A stretch of DNA of 64,000 nucleotides from Osedax frankpressi (taxonomy: Eukaryota; Annelida; Polychaeta; Sabellida; Siboglinidae), in assembly GCA_964035775.1 (NCBI GenBank), contig OZ038317.1:15261088-15325087 (forward strand), given 5' to 3'. The stretch's first letter is position 1. Each line of letters begins with the position of its first letter. The notes under the pieces were generated by a model that saw only the letters and a list, made by a program, of their open reading frames with translations, had not been told where the DNA came from and ran no database searches. Position numbers and translations under genes: made by a program. Shown piece by piece: positions 23,140 to 37,105 of this stretch.

Positions 23140-26100
23140 ATGGTACAGAATCTCATTAGTACACTAGCAGGTAAGAAAATCTAATTACATAGATGAACGT
23201 AGCATGAAAATAATAACAATCGAACATACTCATTCCTACTTAACCTAATAATAGATGTATATTAATATATCCTGCAGACTATTCATCCGATGACAGTTAT
23301 GTGTCAATAACTGGCATATCTGACATATCGGAATGTTCGGATGAAAAGCAAGACAAGCACTGCTATTCATGTCAAACTATGACCTTTACTCCTGGTTACT
23401 TTCTAATATTACAATCCCTCCATTACTAATTTACATTAATGAATTATTGTATAAATTATAGGTTGATTTAAAAAAATTAATATTAATATTTTAAAATTAT
23501 TTTATTTTTTTTAATTAAAATGACAATGTAACAAACTTAATCTGGAAATAAATCTGCAAACCCGGATACTCGTCGCAATAACGTATTAAATGCCTCTAGG
23601 ACGACCTGATAGAGAGGAGTCACAGAAATATGACGATGCAACGAAATCGAGTGTCGAAGAAACTTTTCCTTCGACGATGGAGGCATCGATTGTCGAATAT
23701 GAAGACTTGAGCAGTTTGAGTTCTACATCTGACTCATCAGAGTTTATCCCATTTGGACCGGGTCAGTTCCGAATAGACCATAGTTTAAATAACAGCAATT
23801 AACAAATAATTTTTCTTATGGAGTTTTATTAATAATATGATTATCTGTTTTATTAATTTTTTAATAATTTTAGGATATAATTTTTTTTTAAATATTCAAA
23901 TTAAATTTGAGGAATATGGAAATATAAATTTAATTATTATTGTAAGATTTTTGTAATCTGTAAACAACATATACATACATTTAATTTTTATATATTTATT
24001 TTTATTATATTACAATGAATTTATATTTTAAATTGGAGCATAATTGTACTGTTCAAGTAATGTATACTACTTGTAAAATAATGAAATTAAATTTAAATAA
24101 ATTATATATTTCTATGCTTTAATTTAATCACTTCTGATTGATTTAATTATATTTTTGAACTTTGATCCGATAATACTTTAATTTATATAATACCTAATAA
24201 ACCAGATTATGTTACTATTATATATTGTTATCTAACTCTTTTAAAAATAAATAAATATAATATATATATGAATCAAATACATTTTCACTTTTATTATATA
24301 ACAATAATCTAAATTGACTGGATGGTTTCCTGGGATAAAATAATATATAATATTATATAAATATATTTAAATTAAAAAAGTATTAATTTTGTATTATTAT
24401 TAGATTATAAATAGAAATTTTGTTTATTTTAGATTGGAAAGCATAATGTCACTATCATAAAACTGCTAAATAACAAATAGAATAATATGACAGAAATTAA
24501 AATATCTAAAACAATAAATGAATAAACAATGAATTTATATTATAAATTATATTAATTCAAGTTATCAATATCTTTTGTTTCAAAAGATGCCAGGATTATA
24601 TTCTTTATATATGTTTATTTCATAATATCAATATATAAATTTTAATATCCTTATGCAAATTTATATTATTATTGTTGAATTAGCAGTTGATAAAAATAAT
24701 GTCGTTGAGTACTAAATACATTATATGTAATTGTATAGAATCAATACAAAATTAAAAAAAGCTCTTAATCAAGTCAATTCTAGTTTAAGTTCAACTCTCA
24801 ATTTTACATCTCCAAGATTGACAGTATATAGAAATCCTGTTTTTTTTTGGAAATATAAATTTCTTATTAAAATTACAAATTTTAAAATCCGGATTCATTT
24901 TTAATTTTAATAATATTTTTATATTATTACACGAGATATTACTACATATTATTTAATTTCAATAAGTACTTATATATTTATATTAATCCAAATAATAATA
25001 ATTATTATCTGTTTTCTAAATATATAAATATTATTTCTTTACTATGAAATAATACAGATTTACTGGATTTTGAAGGTCCTTTTCAACCAGAAGCAACGGT
25101 GATGGATAATGTCACATTCAAATCATGTTAGAATATAAATATATTTTAAATTTGTATTGTTTAATGAATAGCATATGCTACTTTATTAATTAGCATTTTG
25201 AATTATAATTTATGAACACAAATATGCAAATCAAAATATATCTAATAATATGATGTATTCAATAATAAACATTCAAGGCTAAATGTAATAATTTATTACT
25301 GAATTAATCTATAAATATTATTTATTTAAAATATTATCTAAAATATTATCTAATTAATCTATAAATATTATTTATTTAAAATATTATCTAAAATATTATC
25401 TAATTAATCTATAAATATTATTTATTTAAAATATTATCTATTAATATATTAATACTATCTATATATTAATACTATCTATGTTTTAAATATTTGATTTATT
25501 GCTTAGTCAATTGATATTGCAATTGATACATCATTTTATTCCGGGGCAATATTTTCTTAGATTTGGTTTATATAAATAAAACTTTAATGTTATCCAGTAT
25601 TCTTATCGGTGTTTACTTTATATTTACTTTTCCTACCTTCCTTTTTATTACAGATATTCTTGACTATTTCATTTCTCTCTTTAATTAATAATATTTACTA
25701 CTTTAGCTTGTTGATTCAATTTAATATTGAATATTTAACCTTTTTTGATCAAATCACTAATCCCATCAAATCTATTATCCCGTATTACTATTACTCAATT
25801 CATTAACATCGGGGAAGTGGTAAGTAATATAAAATGAATACTTTTGTTTTCAAAAGTGAGATTCAGGAGTCATTTTCAACTTATTTCATTTTTTTCGTTG
25901 CAGTTCATTAAATTTGCATTTTACTTTTTCCTCATGTAGTTCCATATATTTATAGCGAAACTCATTGCTAATTATCTTATTAATCAGCTACTTCCTAATT
26001 ACATAGACGCCGTGTAATGAAGTGGACGTAGAAGTTAATAACTTAAAAACTGATTCCATCTTATTTATGTGCCACCGATATACTGTAATTTTAATTTAAT

Positions 26101-28284
26101 CAATACATTATCAGATATATATATAGTAGGTGGTACTTATATATAGTAGGTGGTACTTATATATAGTAGGTGCTACTTATATATAGTAGGTGCTACTTAT
26201 ATATAGTAGGTGGTACTTATATATAGTAGGTGGTACTTATATATAGTAGGTGCTACTTATATATAGTAGGTGCTACTTATATATAGTATGTGGTACTTAT
26301 ATATAGTAGGTGGTACTTATATATAGTATGTGGTACTTATATATAGTAGGTGGTACTTATATATAGTAGGTGGTACTTATATATAGTAGGTGGTACTTAT
26401 ATATAGTATGTGGTACTTATATATAGTAGGTGTTACTTATATATAGTATGTGGTACTTATATATAGTAGGTGGTACTTATATATAGTAGGTGGTACTTAT
26501 ATAGTAGGTGCTACTTATATATAGTAGGTGTTACTTATATATAGTAGGTGGTACTTATATATAGTAGGTGGTACTTATATATAGTAGGTGGTACTTATAT
26601 ATAGTAGGTGGTACTTATATATAGTATGTGGTACTTATAGTAGGTGGTACTTATATATAGTAGGTGCTACTTATATATAGTAGGTGGTACTTATATAGTA
26701 GGTGCTACTTATATATAGTAGGTGCTACTTATATAGTAGGTGCTACTTATATATAGTAGGTGGTACTTATATATAGTAGGTGGTACTTATATATAGTAGG
26801 TAGTACTTATATATAGTATGTGGTACCCTAATGTATTCAGATTAACAAATAAACAAGTTGGTTAGCCAGGTTGACCTTCATTGTTTACTGTGATTTAGAT
26901 TAATATATAGATTATACTATAGTCTATAAACTATGAATAAATATTACTCTACAATAATATTAGTTAAATATAATTGTAATTAATACCATAAAGTATATTA
27001 TGGTCGGTTTATGATGATAATTCTTTATTTGATGTGTTTGTAAAGACCTGCAAGTAATGCCGGGTGAGTAACAAATACGAATGTATATTTGCACGGTACT
27101 CGAGAATATAGACTTACTATTATATTTTACTTGTGGTGTGATTTTGCATTTAATATCTTTACAAATCGAATTATATATTTCTACTCAAATCATGTTATTT
27201 TAAGGGTGATTATTGTTATGCTTTGGCGTTGCTACTCTCCCTATTCCCTTTACAGCCGACGTAAGCGATATGTTGAAACCTCCTTCTTTTCTCACGAGCA
27301 CGCAATGCGAATATTTGCGAAATTCCGGAACCCCACGAAAAATTGATTCCGCAACCAAAACAAAAACTTCTCCGCGGATTAATGGCGACGCCGTTTTTTC
27401 CGATTCCGATTCCTCTTTCGAAATCGACGACATTTGTACTCCAGAATGTAGCGACGGCGTCTCTTCCTCTTCCTCCGCCACAGATCGCAATTGCGACTCT
27501 CCTTCGCTCTGTAGCCGGCATAATAACGACTCCACGCGAATCGTCGATGTGACATCGTTAACCCTAAGCGACGACGGCCGTCAATCGCCGGAAGCTCCGC
27601 CCACACCACGCCAGGCGCTGCGTTTCTCGTGCTGCACACCTCCCCGGGGCCTCGGGTCCGCCTCGCCCTTCGAGTCCTCGGGTCGGCGACGCGTCGAGTC
27701 CCGCGAAGCCACGCCCCCGAGGGGGTTGTTCTCCGCGCTGACCAACCGACTCCGCCTCGCCGTAGTCGGCTCCGGAAGCGCCGAGAAGGTGGACACCGGC
27801 GGTCGTCGCGACCACGCGAATATTCTCATCCCCGACAGTCCTTTGCACCGACAACGCGGCAAGCCGACCTCTGGCGGTTGGGGCGACGACGTCGTCCCCG
27901 AAAGCGACGAGTCCGACGCCGAGAATCGCTACGGACGTCGGACTCGCGGCAACCCGTCGACCTCCGAAGTCCGCGACAGCGATCCCGAAGTGACCGCGGA
28001 GATTTCGGAGAGTCTGGAGAACCGCTACGAAGAAGGAGAAGCCGCCTACCTCACCTCCGACGAAGACGAGGAGGACGTCGGTCTCTGCATGAGTCGGATA
28101 TCCACGCCCACTTCGTATACGCCTCGGTGCGCGGCGACTGCGTCTTCCGACGACGAAAGCGTACCAGTTGCGCTGGTATACGATCCGCCCTCGTCTCGGC
28201 GAAATCTCTCTTCCTTAACTTCTACGTTTAACACCGGCGACGAATTAAGCTTGAGTGCCAACCGCTCGAATCTCTCCGTTAATC
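23140..28284 (+). CDS. GCNA: GCNA N-terminal disordered region (six exons, one of 1029 bp, one of 18 bp)
   Basis: Exons 23140-23170, 23278-23394, 23600-23761, 25058-25126, 27046-27063 and 27256-28284, all joined in phase 1. Segments such as YSSDDSYVSITGISDISECS, EYEDLSSLSSTSDSSEF and FEIDDICTPECSDG are Ser- and acid-rich, as expected for the GCNA intrinsically disordered region. RIVDVTSLTLSDDG is a possible SUMO-interacting motif (hydrophobic core followed by acids); SIMs are known in GCNA. The 1029-bp exon is GC-rich and arginine-rich, quite unlike the AT-rich small exons. The 18-nt exon 27046-27063 is inferred from phase and good borders (TAAAG / GTGAGT) and is the least secure member. Confidence 0.78.
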
Positions 28285-31200
28285 GTTATTCACTTTCATC
28301 TTAAGTTATTCACTTTCACCTTAAGTTATTCACGTTCACCTTAAGTTATTCACTTTCATCTTAAGTTATTCACTTTCATTTTAAGTTATTCACGTTCACC
28401 TTATTGAATTCACATTCATCCTAAGTTATCCACTTTCACCTTAAGTTATTCACATTCACCTTAATGAATTCACTTTCACCTTAAGTTATTCACTTTCATC
28501 TTAAGGTATTCACTTTCACCTTAAGTTATTCACATTCACCTTAAGTTATTCACTTTCACCTTAAGTTATTCACTTTCACCTTAAGTTATTCACTTTCACC
28601 TTAAGTTATTCACTTTCATCTTAAGTTATTCACTTTCACCTTAAGTTATTCACTTTCATCTTAAGGTATTCACTTTCACCTTAAGTTATTCACATTCACC
28701 TTAAGTTATTCACTTTCACCTTAAGTTATTCACTTTCACATTAAGTTATTCACTTTCATCTTAAGTTATTCACTTTCATCTTAAGTTATTCACTTTCACC
28801 TTAAGCTATTCACTTTCACATTAAGTTATTCACTTTCATCTTAAGTTATTCACTTTCACCTTAAGTTATTCACTTTCATCTTAAGTTATTCACTTTCATC
28901 TTAAGTTATTCACTTTCATCTTAAGTTATTCACTTTCACCTTAAGCTATTCACTTTCATCTTAAGTTATTCACTTTCATCTTAAGTTATTCACTTTCATC
29001 TTAAGTTATTCACTTTCATCTTAAGTTATTCACTTTCACCTTAAGTTATTCACTTTCATCTTAATGAATTGACATTCACATTAAGTTATTCACGTTCACC
29101 TTAAAAAATTCACTTTACCTTAATTAATTAACTTTCTGAATTTATTTAAACTTTAACTAATTAATTTTAAATAAGTTAATTCACTTTTCTAATTAATTTA
29201 AAGATTTACTAATATAGTACTTATATAGTACTTATATAGTTCTTATATAGTACTTATATAGTACTTATATAGTTCTTATATAGTTCTTATATAGTACTTA
29301 TATATTACTTATATAGTACTTATATATTAGTAAATGAATAGTAATAATATATTTGAATACTATCAGCATTTATTTTAATTATTATCATTTTCAATAATTA
29401 GAATCTAGGAGAAAATATGACGGTTGTTCACAAAAGAGTGTTAATAAAAATAGATCGTCGAAACTGTCTATTAAGAATAATATATTGTCGCCTCAAAGAA
29501 TATTAAATCCTGGTTTTAATTGAATTCATTTTAAATAGTTGTTATATATAAAGGATTGTCCCGTAATAATTGTCTTCATATTTATTTATAGTGAATCAGG
29601 AATCTAGCGATGAAGACGAAATGTTAGAAAACTGTAAGTACCTTTTTGATAATCTGCAATTATATTTGAATTTCAACTTTATAATTTGACATCAACATTT
29701 ACCTTGAACTGATTTAGTTTTCAAGAAAATTAACTCGCAGACGCCATCCGTTTATAAAATAGATAAAGTAGCTGACAGGTTATTTTACTATGTCATTGTA
29801 TTTAGTTGTAATTATATTAAATTTCAATACATAATAATACTCTTAAATCATTTCTATTATTATATTTTCTATTTGTTATTATCTATTAAAATGTTTCATA
29901 TACTTATAGATATATTTATAAATATAACTATATATATAACTATATTACAATATTACTTAAAATAATAAATAATTCTTAATATCAATCTAAAATAATATAT
30001 ATTTATAGTTTGTTTATTAATAATGTGGATGAGAGTGAAGATGAAAGTGAAGATGAAAGTGAAGAAGATGAAAGTGAAAATGAAGTTGAAGAAGAAGAAG
30101 AAGAAGATGAGAAAAGTGATGATGACCTATCCTATGAAAGCATTTCGGAAGATAGTGATGCCGAGATCATAGTTAAACCCCGAATCTATACTCCATTAAA
30201 AGAACTCCACAGCAATGTTAATGACGATGTACTCAAAACTCCAAATAGGTAATTAGGTATTAAATAATGAACTATGCATATCATTATTAGTAACATACTA
30301 GATTACGTTTTTACTATCTGGAACAAAACTAGAATAATTTGTTATTAATAATTAAGAATAATAGTATTAACTAAATAAATATATGTATTTGTATTTGATA
30401 TTATATTATAATTGTATAGTATATATAGTATATATAGTATAACTACATTAATATATTCATATAGACCAATCCCAGGATTATCTCCATCATCGAAATGTTA
30501 GTATTTATTATCAGATTACTATTTTTAAAAATGATTTCTATTATAATATTTTCTATTTGTTATCTGTTCAAATGTTCTATTTGTAATTTTATGGTTTTCT
30601 ATTAGAATTATTATTAATCTTGTATTTCATTTCAGATTACCAAAAGTACAACAAAAAAAGAACCTTTTTAGAATCATTAACTTTAAATTTGAATGATAAT
30701 GATAGACATCCTGATGCAATTAAGTTTGTTTTAAAATTATGTATATTTTATAACTATAAGAACAATTGGGATTCATTTAAAAGAATTGTAATTTCGTATT
30801 AATATAGTTTAAAAGCAGATTCAATTCATTTATAAACAATAAGTTTACTAATATTATACTATTATAAAATTTAAACATATAAACAAATTGCTTGATTTTT
30901 CATCTTTAATTACTAATATTGTATTCTTTAATTATTATTGTTGTTGTTATTCTTTAATTACTAGTATTATTGTTCTTCTTTACTTACTATTGTTGTTGTT
31001 GTTCTATAATTACAATTATTGTTGTTCTTCTTTAATTACTTTTGTTGTTGTAGATTTACGAAGAATTTCTCGAAAAATAAACAAGAACTTGCAGATAAGA
31101 TTTTCCAGATTTACAATGAAAAGATTACAAAAAATATGGTTACTCTAATTAAAATAATAGTTCATTATGATTTAATCATAGTTTCTAAACCACAATACAA

Positions 31201-31485
31201 TAGATTATCAATACGGATATGAACTCAATAGTTCATGCGATACAATTATTAATATTGTAATTTTTAAAAATGATTTATGGTGGAAATAATTTTAGTTTTT
31301 AGTAATAACTCATTTCTAATCATTTGTATATTATTATCACACTCTCAGCTATCTGCGGATTCTAAAATCATTTGGAACATACGACTTCTAAAGACGGCAG
31401 GTTATGCCAGACTTCGGCGATCACCAGTTCAGAGGTCATTCATTGTTGAACTCTCCGTGAAAGTCTGCAATAATATGGGTTTGTA

Positions 31486-31523
<38 letters not shown>

Positions 31524-33405
31524 TATTATATAGAATATATACCCATTATTATACCCATTATTATATGGATATGTATGCCCATTATTATATGGATATGTGT
31601 ACCCAACAAACTGAATAATGTAAATTGTCATACAAATTTAGGAATTAATTAAATCATATTTTTTTGAAATTTTAATATTTCTAATAAAAGATGAACATTT
31701 TGCTGGGTATATTTATATATAAACTTTATACTTACAATTAATTTAATATAATATTTGTTATGGTCCAAAATTAATTTTTTTAGCATAATTTAACAATATC
31801 AATCGTAAAATAATAAAATGCATTTTCCAACTGCAATTAGTAAATATCTCCACTGGAAATTAAATTATAAAATTACTCTTTTGATTACTTTCAGAAAAAC
31901 TAAGAGATACTTTATTACATGAACTCTGCCATGTATCCGTTTGGATGCTCGATGAAAAGGATGATAATCATGGACCCTATTGGAAGACATGGTAGTTTAT
32001 TTATGAGATAGAATATATATTAGATATATGAGATATAAGATATATTAGATATATGAGATAGAATATATATTAGATATATGAGATATAAGATATATTAGAT
32101 ATATGAGATAGAATATATATTAGATATATGAGATATAATATCTATTAGATATATGAGATATAATATATATTAGATATATGAGATATAATATATATTAGAT
32201 ATATGAGATATAATATATATTAGATATATGAGATATAATATATATTAGATATATGAGATATAATATATATTAGATACATGAGATATAATATATATTAGAT
32301 GTATGAGATATAATATATATTAGATATATGAGATTATATCCACAAGTATGTATACTTAGCTAATTGAATATTCCTCATTATATCGTATTTTCTATTATAT
32401 TTTCTATTATATTGTTATGTAATAGTTATATGTAATTGAGTAATCTCTTACGCTATATTTACTTTACACCGAGTTAAACTAAATTCCTAAAACATTAAAT
32501 TACGCTTATAACTGTTTAACACTTTATATTTGTGTATATTTGTGTTTACTAAATTTCATTAATTACAGGTTTATTTCTGACGTACACCGAGTTTAGACTG
32601 AGCGTACATTAATTACAAGTTTGCTTACACTGAGTTTTCTTTAAATACAGGTGCAGCAAGGTTAAACATGCATTCCCGGGCATACCAAATATCACACGAT
32701 GTCATAACTACACTATCGACTACAAGTATGAGTACAAGTGTAGCGGATGTGGTTCTAGGTATGTAACTAAGAATTGGTAACTACAAATATATGCTCCCTT
32801 ATACCCCCTTATACCCCCTTATACCCCCTTATGCCCCCTTATACCCCTTTATGCCCCTTATACTCCCTTATGCCCGCTTATACCCCCTTATGCCCCCTTA
32901 TACCCCCTTATGCCCCCTTATACCCCCTTATGCCCCCTTATGCCCCCTTATACCCACTTATGCCCCCTTATGCCCCCTTATATCATAATAATTATAATTG
33001 AATATATTATGGATTTAATGGCATTCGTGTTGCATTTGTCAATAATCCATAACGTCGTATTCGTTGCGAATATTTCAGTGTGAAGAGGCACTCGAAATCT
33101 TTAGATGTTAAGAAATTCGTTTGCAATTTATGCGGATCGAGTTTCGTGCTGCAACTTCAGAAAATGCCAGGTGAGAATTATTGGTATTGTTAGATTGATT
33201 GCCTATAAGCGATACGATGAGATCGAATATAAACCTCGTACATTTCGACACAGATGGAACGCCGAAAGCAGCCCGAACTCCGAACAAGTTCGCGCTCTTC
33301 GTTAAGGACAACTACCGGGAAATGAAGTCAAGCCACGGAACTGTTAAACATGCTGAAACCATGCGATTACTGTCTGCGAAATTCAACCAATTAAAATCTG
33401 TCTAG
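23140..33405 (+). CDS. GCNA: GCNA (germ cell nuclear acidic protein), SprT-like zinc metalloprotease, 17 exons
   Basis: GCNA protects germline and early embryo genomes by dealing with DNA-protein crosslinks; it acts in the nucleus. Exons read here: 23140-23170, 23278-23394, 23600-23761, 25058-25126, 27046-27063, 27256-28284, 29592-29633, 29718-29778, 30009-30248, 30465-30496, 30636-30723, 31054-31138, 31349-31478, 31895-31991, 32651-32758, 33079-33170, 33254-33405. The lengths sum to 2553 bases, giving 850 residues plus TAG, and every junction phase agrees. Order of parts: disordered N-terminus, Asp/Glu-rich segment, SprT-like domain with HELCH, zinc ribbon, HMG-like tail. The start ATG (23140) is the first in-frame codon of the first exon I can connect; an upstream exon is possible because CAG at 23145-23147 could also be an acceptor. 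Confidence 0.92.
25311..25445 (+). repeat. 50-bp AT-rich repeat, about 2.7 copies
   Basis: Unit beginning ATTAATCTATAAATATTATT; near-identical copies in the GCNA intron upstream of the microexon. Confidence 0.85.
26117..26826 (+). repeat. 20-bp minisatellite (ACTTATATATAGTAGGTGGT), about 35 copies
   Basis: Highly regular units differing at two positions (GTAGGTGGT, GTAGGTGCT, GTATGTGGT), with several shortened by two or more bases. Located in the GCNA intron between 25126 and 27046. Confidence 0.97.
28285..29115 (+). repeat. 20-bp minisatellite (GTTATTCACTTTCACCTTAA), about 41 copies, starting at the splice donor
   Basis: The large GCNA exon ends at 28284 and the intron opens GTTATTCACTTTCATCTTAA, the repeat unit. 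Copies alternate CACC and CATC. GTTATT is also the donor at 29779. The junction to the exon at 29592 requires phase 1, which only this donor placement provides. Confidence 0.95.
29211..29330 (+). repeat. 12-bp repeat (TAGTACTTATAT)
   Basis: About ten copies, variants TAGTTCTTATAT, immediately downstream of the 20-bp array in the same GCNA intron. Confidence 0.9.
29592..30723 (+). CDS. GCNA: GCNA acidic stretch and linker to the protease domain (five exons)
   Basis: Exons 29592-29633 (NQESSDEDEMLEN), 29718-29778 (FKKINSQTPSVYKIDKVAD), 30009-30248, 30465-30496 (PIPGLSPSSK) and 30636-30723. The 30009 exon holds the strongest acidic tract (DESEDESEDESEEDESENEV followed by a run of Glu), giving the protein its name. 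The 30636 exon reads YQKYNKKRTFLESLTLNLND then RHPDAIK, a conserved GCNA block preceding the SprT-like domain. Its donor is AA|GTTTGT at 30723, which joins in phase 2 to FTKNFSKNKQELADKIFQIY in the next exon. Confidence 0.88.
31054..33405 (+). CDS. GCNA: GCNA SprT-like protease domain, zinc ribbon and HMG-like tail (six exons)
   Basis: Exons 31054-31138, 31349-31478, 31895-31991, 32651-32758, 33079-33170 and 33254-33405. Conserved order: KIIWNIRLLKTAGYARLRR, then VELSVKVCNNMG, then LRDTLLHELCHVSVWMLDE with the HExxH zinc-binding and catalytic motif, then DNHGPYWKTW providing the third His twelve residues after the second. The following PGIPNITRCHNYTIDYKYEY is a GCNA hallmark. A zinc ribbon is formed by CSGC and CNLC. 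The C-terminus, ARTPNKFALFVKDNYREMK then KHAETMRLLSAKFNQLKSV, is the HMG-box-like tail typical of GCNA. No key catalytic residue is missing, so the enzyme should be active. Confidence 0.95.
31995..32335 (+). repeat. 25-bp AT-rich repeat (AGATATATGAGATATAATAT..), about 13 copies
   Basis: Starts within about 15 bp of the donor at 31992 in the GCNA gene. The first copies carry AGATAGAATATA in place of AGATATAATATA. Confidence 0.93.
32793..32988 (+). repeat. 10-bp repeat (ATACCCCCTT/ATGCCCCCTT), about 19 copies
   Basis: C-rich on the + strand, beginning about 35 bp after the donor at 32759. Two alternating unit types. Open frames across it (PLYPLMPPYAPLYPL) are repeat artefacts. Confidence 0.94.
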
Positions 33406-33570
33406 TAATGATTCTCCAACTCAACGTCAAATCAATGAGAACGACACTAATGACATTATTATTACTTTTTGTTATCATTAATATTAACTTTATTGTAATT
33501 CATTTCTTTAATTAATTATACATATGAGAAATATTATTTATCTAGAAATTCTCTTTATAATTCTGATTAC

Positions 33571-33576
33571 AATAAA
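33571..33576 (+). terminator. Polyadenylation signal AATAAA (GCNA)
   Basis: AATAAA lies about 165 bp after the GCNA stop codon, a normal distance for an animal 3' UTR; the following sequence is T-rich. Cleavage site inferred. Confidence 0.5.
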
Positions 33577-33589
33577 ATTTTATGAATTT

Positions 33590-36500
33590 AATTATTTAAA
33601 CTAGTATTAGATTAGAGTTTAAATAAATTGCAAATCAAAATATATTTTGTGCAAGCGTCTGAAAAAATGGGTTTCTATATCTATTTAATAAAAATGACTT
33701 AAGTATAAGTACATAATTATGTTTTTAATTAGATATTTCATGCTATTATTTATAATGTGCAATTTTTAGAATTTTGATATTCATTTATTTACTACTTTTG
33801 CACATTTTTATTTTCACTATTTGTAGGGATTCTTAATTCCAAAATACACAAAGACAACAGATTGTATTGTCAAGCGAGTGACGGTAAGATATCATAACTA
33901 CTTAGTTAAGTGGTTCAATGATTTAATCGAATTGAGAGTTACAAATTAGCATAGATGAAAGTGGTCTTCACCCAGTGTAAGGTCTAAAAGAAAAAAGTTT
34001 TATTTAGGTGATAACCATGTCACAGTATTCAGGAAAATTGTATCAATAAAACATATTAGTACCATATCGTATTCAGTAGATATCGTGATTATAAGAAGGT
34101 ACCTCCCTTTAGATAATAAGTTAGATATCGGGGTTAAAATATAAACAAAATGACAGATATAATATAATATCCATATTTAAGTTCAGAATATTAACTATAT
34201 TACAAACACGTAACCATATATATTCGATTCATACAAATTACTATAATATGAATATCTTAGAGTTATGTACAAGAAACAAGATACTGTTATAGAGGACAAG
34301 AATTCCCATATTTTTTACACAGCCAATAGATCTCATAGAGATTAAAAACCATGGTTTACATTACACATACCTTCTAATAAATTAAACAACCATTGTATTT
34401 AAAATCCAGGTAAAAATGTTCAAGCTGGAAGAGAACATAATCGAAGAGTTTTATTTCTTCAATCAATGTATTGGATGAATTACCGTGTTTAATTCACATT
34501 CTCAGTAAGATATAGATAAACATATCAATAAAAAGTAGATGTTGATGGGAAGTGAAGTGTCAGAAGACTTATAACTAGACTTCAAATATAAGTTACAATT
34601 GTACATTAATATAAGTTACAATTGTACATTAATATAATTTCATTGTACATTAATATACAATGAAATGATTCTAACAAAAACGAGAAACTATTGAACCAAT
34701 AAAAGTGGATATGTAAAATAATAGAATGGACAATGTTTTCGTATGGATACGAAATGCATAATATACAGTTCATCTTATAAATGTTAAACACAATAAAAAT
34801 AAGATGAAATTATGAAAACCAACGTTACAATAGTGTCATTGTACTTCAATGATTTATAATAAGTTAGCTGATGAGTTTTCAACAATTTGTTAGAAATGTA
34901 TTAAATCTTGTATATCATAATGTAGATTTAATTAAATTATGAATTTCGAAAGTGATCACTTCAATATTTTTCAATCAAAATGATAATTTAGATCAAAATT
35001 TAAAATTATAATATATTACTTAATTAATATTACTTAATACACTATCTATTATACTATATTACTTAATTAATATTAATATTACAAAAAATATAAAATATAC
35101 TATAATTCTATCAAAAAATCTATTATGCTAATCAAATATTATATAAATAAATTTCACTGATATTCTTTAATTAATATTAACACTGTTCTTACATTATAAC
35201 CTTTAACTTTCTGGTATACATGTACTAGTAAAAGTAGAGGGAATACGAAATTGACTTATTATTCAAACTATTATTAAATACGGATGGTGATTTAAATAGT
35301 TTAGGGTTAGATCGAGGAAATGCTAAAGTTATAAAGATTTCTCATATCGCAATGTGAAATTTGTTTGTAAATGTATTTAAAGTCTTAGATGACATAATTA
35401 TTACACGGTAAAAACACATCAATATGTTTAGATCAATTACTAAATAATAGGTTTTAAAATCAATACATTTTTGATTCTGTATAGATTATCTAAGTTGGAT
35501 AGGTAGTTTAGACGGTACATATACAATATATTTACAACTATAGGTTTATTATTATTGTTTACTAATAACTACTTCAATTATTATGATATCATCGCAATTA
35601 ATTATGCAATATAATAAGCATGTACACGTAATAATGTAACGCATGCACACCAACTGGTATATGACGTCACACACTAACTTATATGAGTTTATTCAAATGT
35701 AAACGTGAACAAATGGCACGTTTGTTCATTATATATTACATGTACGTCGTAGAATGATCATATCTATTGCATATGGCTAATACGATTATAGGTAACGGTA
35801 TATCTTATTATATAATAAATTTAAAAATATTATATTGTAATAACATTAATAATGAAACTAGAGTGCAATGTTTATCTTTGGACAATTTATATAATAACAA
35901 ATTATATATAATTATATATAATTGCTAAATAGATAGTATAATTTGATATGTGATAAAAAATAAAAGATTGCGGGATTGGATATGATGGTTTTAAACAAGA
36001 TTACCAAATTAAAAATAATATTTGGTATTAATAATATTAAGTATTACTAAAACCGAATGTCAACAATATCTGTATATTAAGAAGTATTAGAACACATGTA
36101 TAAAGTAAACCAATAAATACAAAGGAAACCGATATATTCAAAGGCAGTTCCAGTACATTACTAGACCCTAGACATACAAATTACACTTTGTAGTTGGTGT
36201 ACGAATCTCAATATAACTTATAATCTGTAAACATATGTTATAAGAATACTCATGAGAAAGATATATAAATATATATATCACTAATTCGAAAAATGTCATT
36301 AAATTAATTAAAACTAAATTATCGTATGTTTATATAATTTTAATTTAAAAAATCTTTTATAAATAATATAATATTTAAATTATATAATGATTTATTTTAT
36401 GTAATAATAGAAAAAATAGATAGTAATTTATAAATTATTACATAATTGACTATGTAATATACATTAGTTGCATGTTTAGGAGTAGAATATTTAAAAAAGG

Positions 36501-36671
36501 ATTAATTGTGAATCCAAAATTGGAATTTACTTTATTGGTATGGATAGTAAAAAGAATGTATCTAAAAAATTTATTCCAAAATTTAGCGATTCGGATATCA
36601 AAATTAAGGTTTTATATAGAATTTGTGATATTTATATATATACATATATATGAATATATACATATATATAC

Positions 36672-36719
<48 letters not shown>

Positions 36720-36949
36720 TGTATATAATATTTAACAACGTAAACATAATAGTATTAGAAATGTTAGAATATATATATATAAATAAGTATTTATACAATA
36801 TTTATAATTTACATAAATAAATGAAATATTTAATGAAATAAACAAAGCTTACGTACAATTTCAATGGTTAAGAACGAATATTACTTAATATTAGTTAATA
36901 TAAAATCATTCTGGATTCTCATGATGGTTCAGGAGAGAAATTATGGGTG

Positions 36950-36995
<46 letters not shown>

Positions 36996-37023
36996 CACAC
37001 AACACATATACATACACACACAT

Positions 37024-37105
<82 letters not shown>

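Noticed and set aside
27564-28261. Several overlapping long frames on both strands of the large GCNA exon
   Set aside because: They are shadows of a GC-rich exon with few stops. The + frame that joins in phase to flanking GCNA exons is the coding one.
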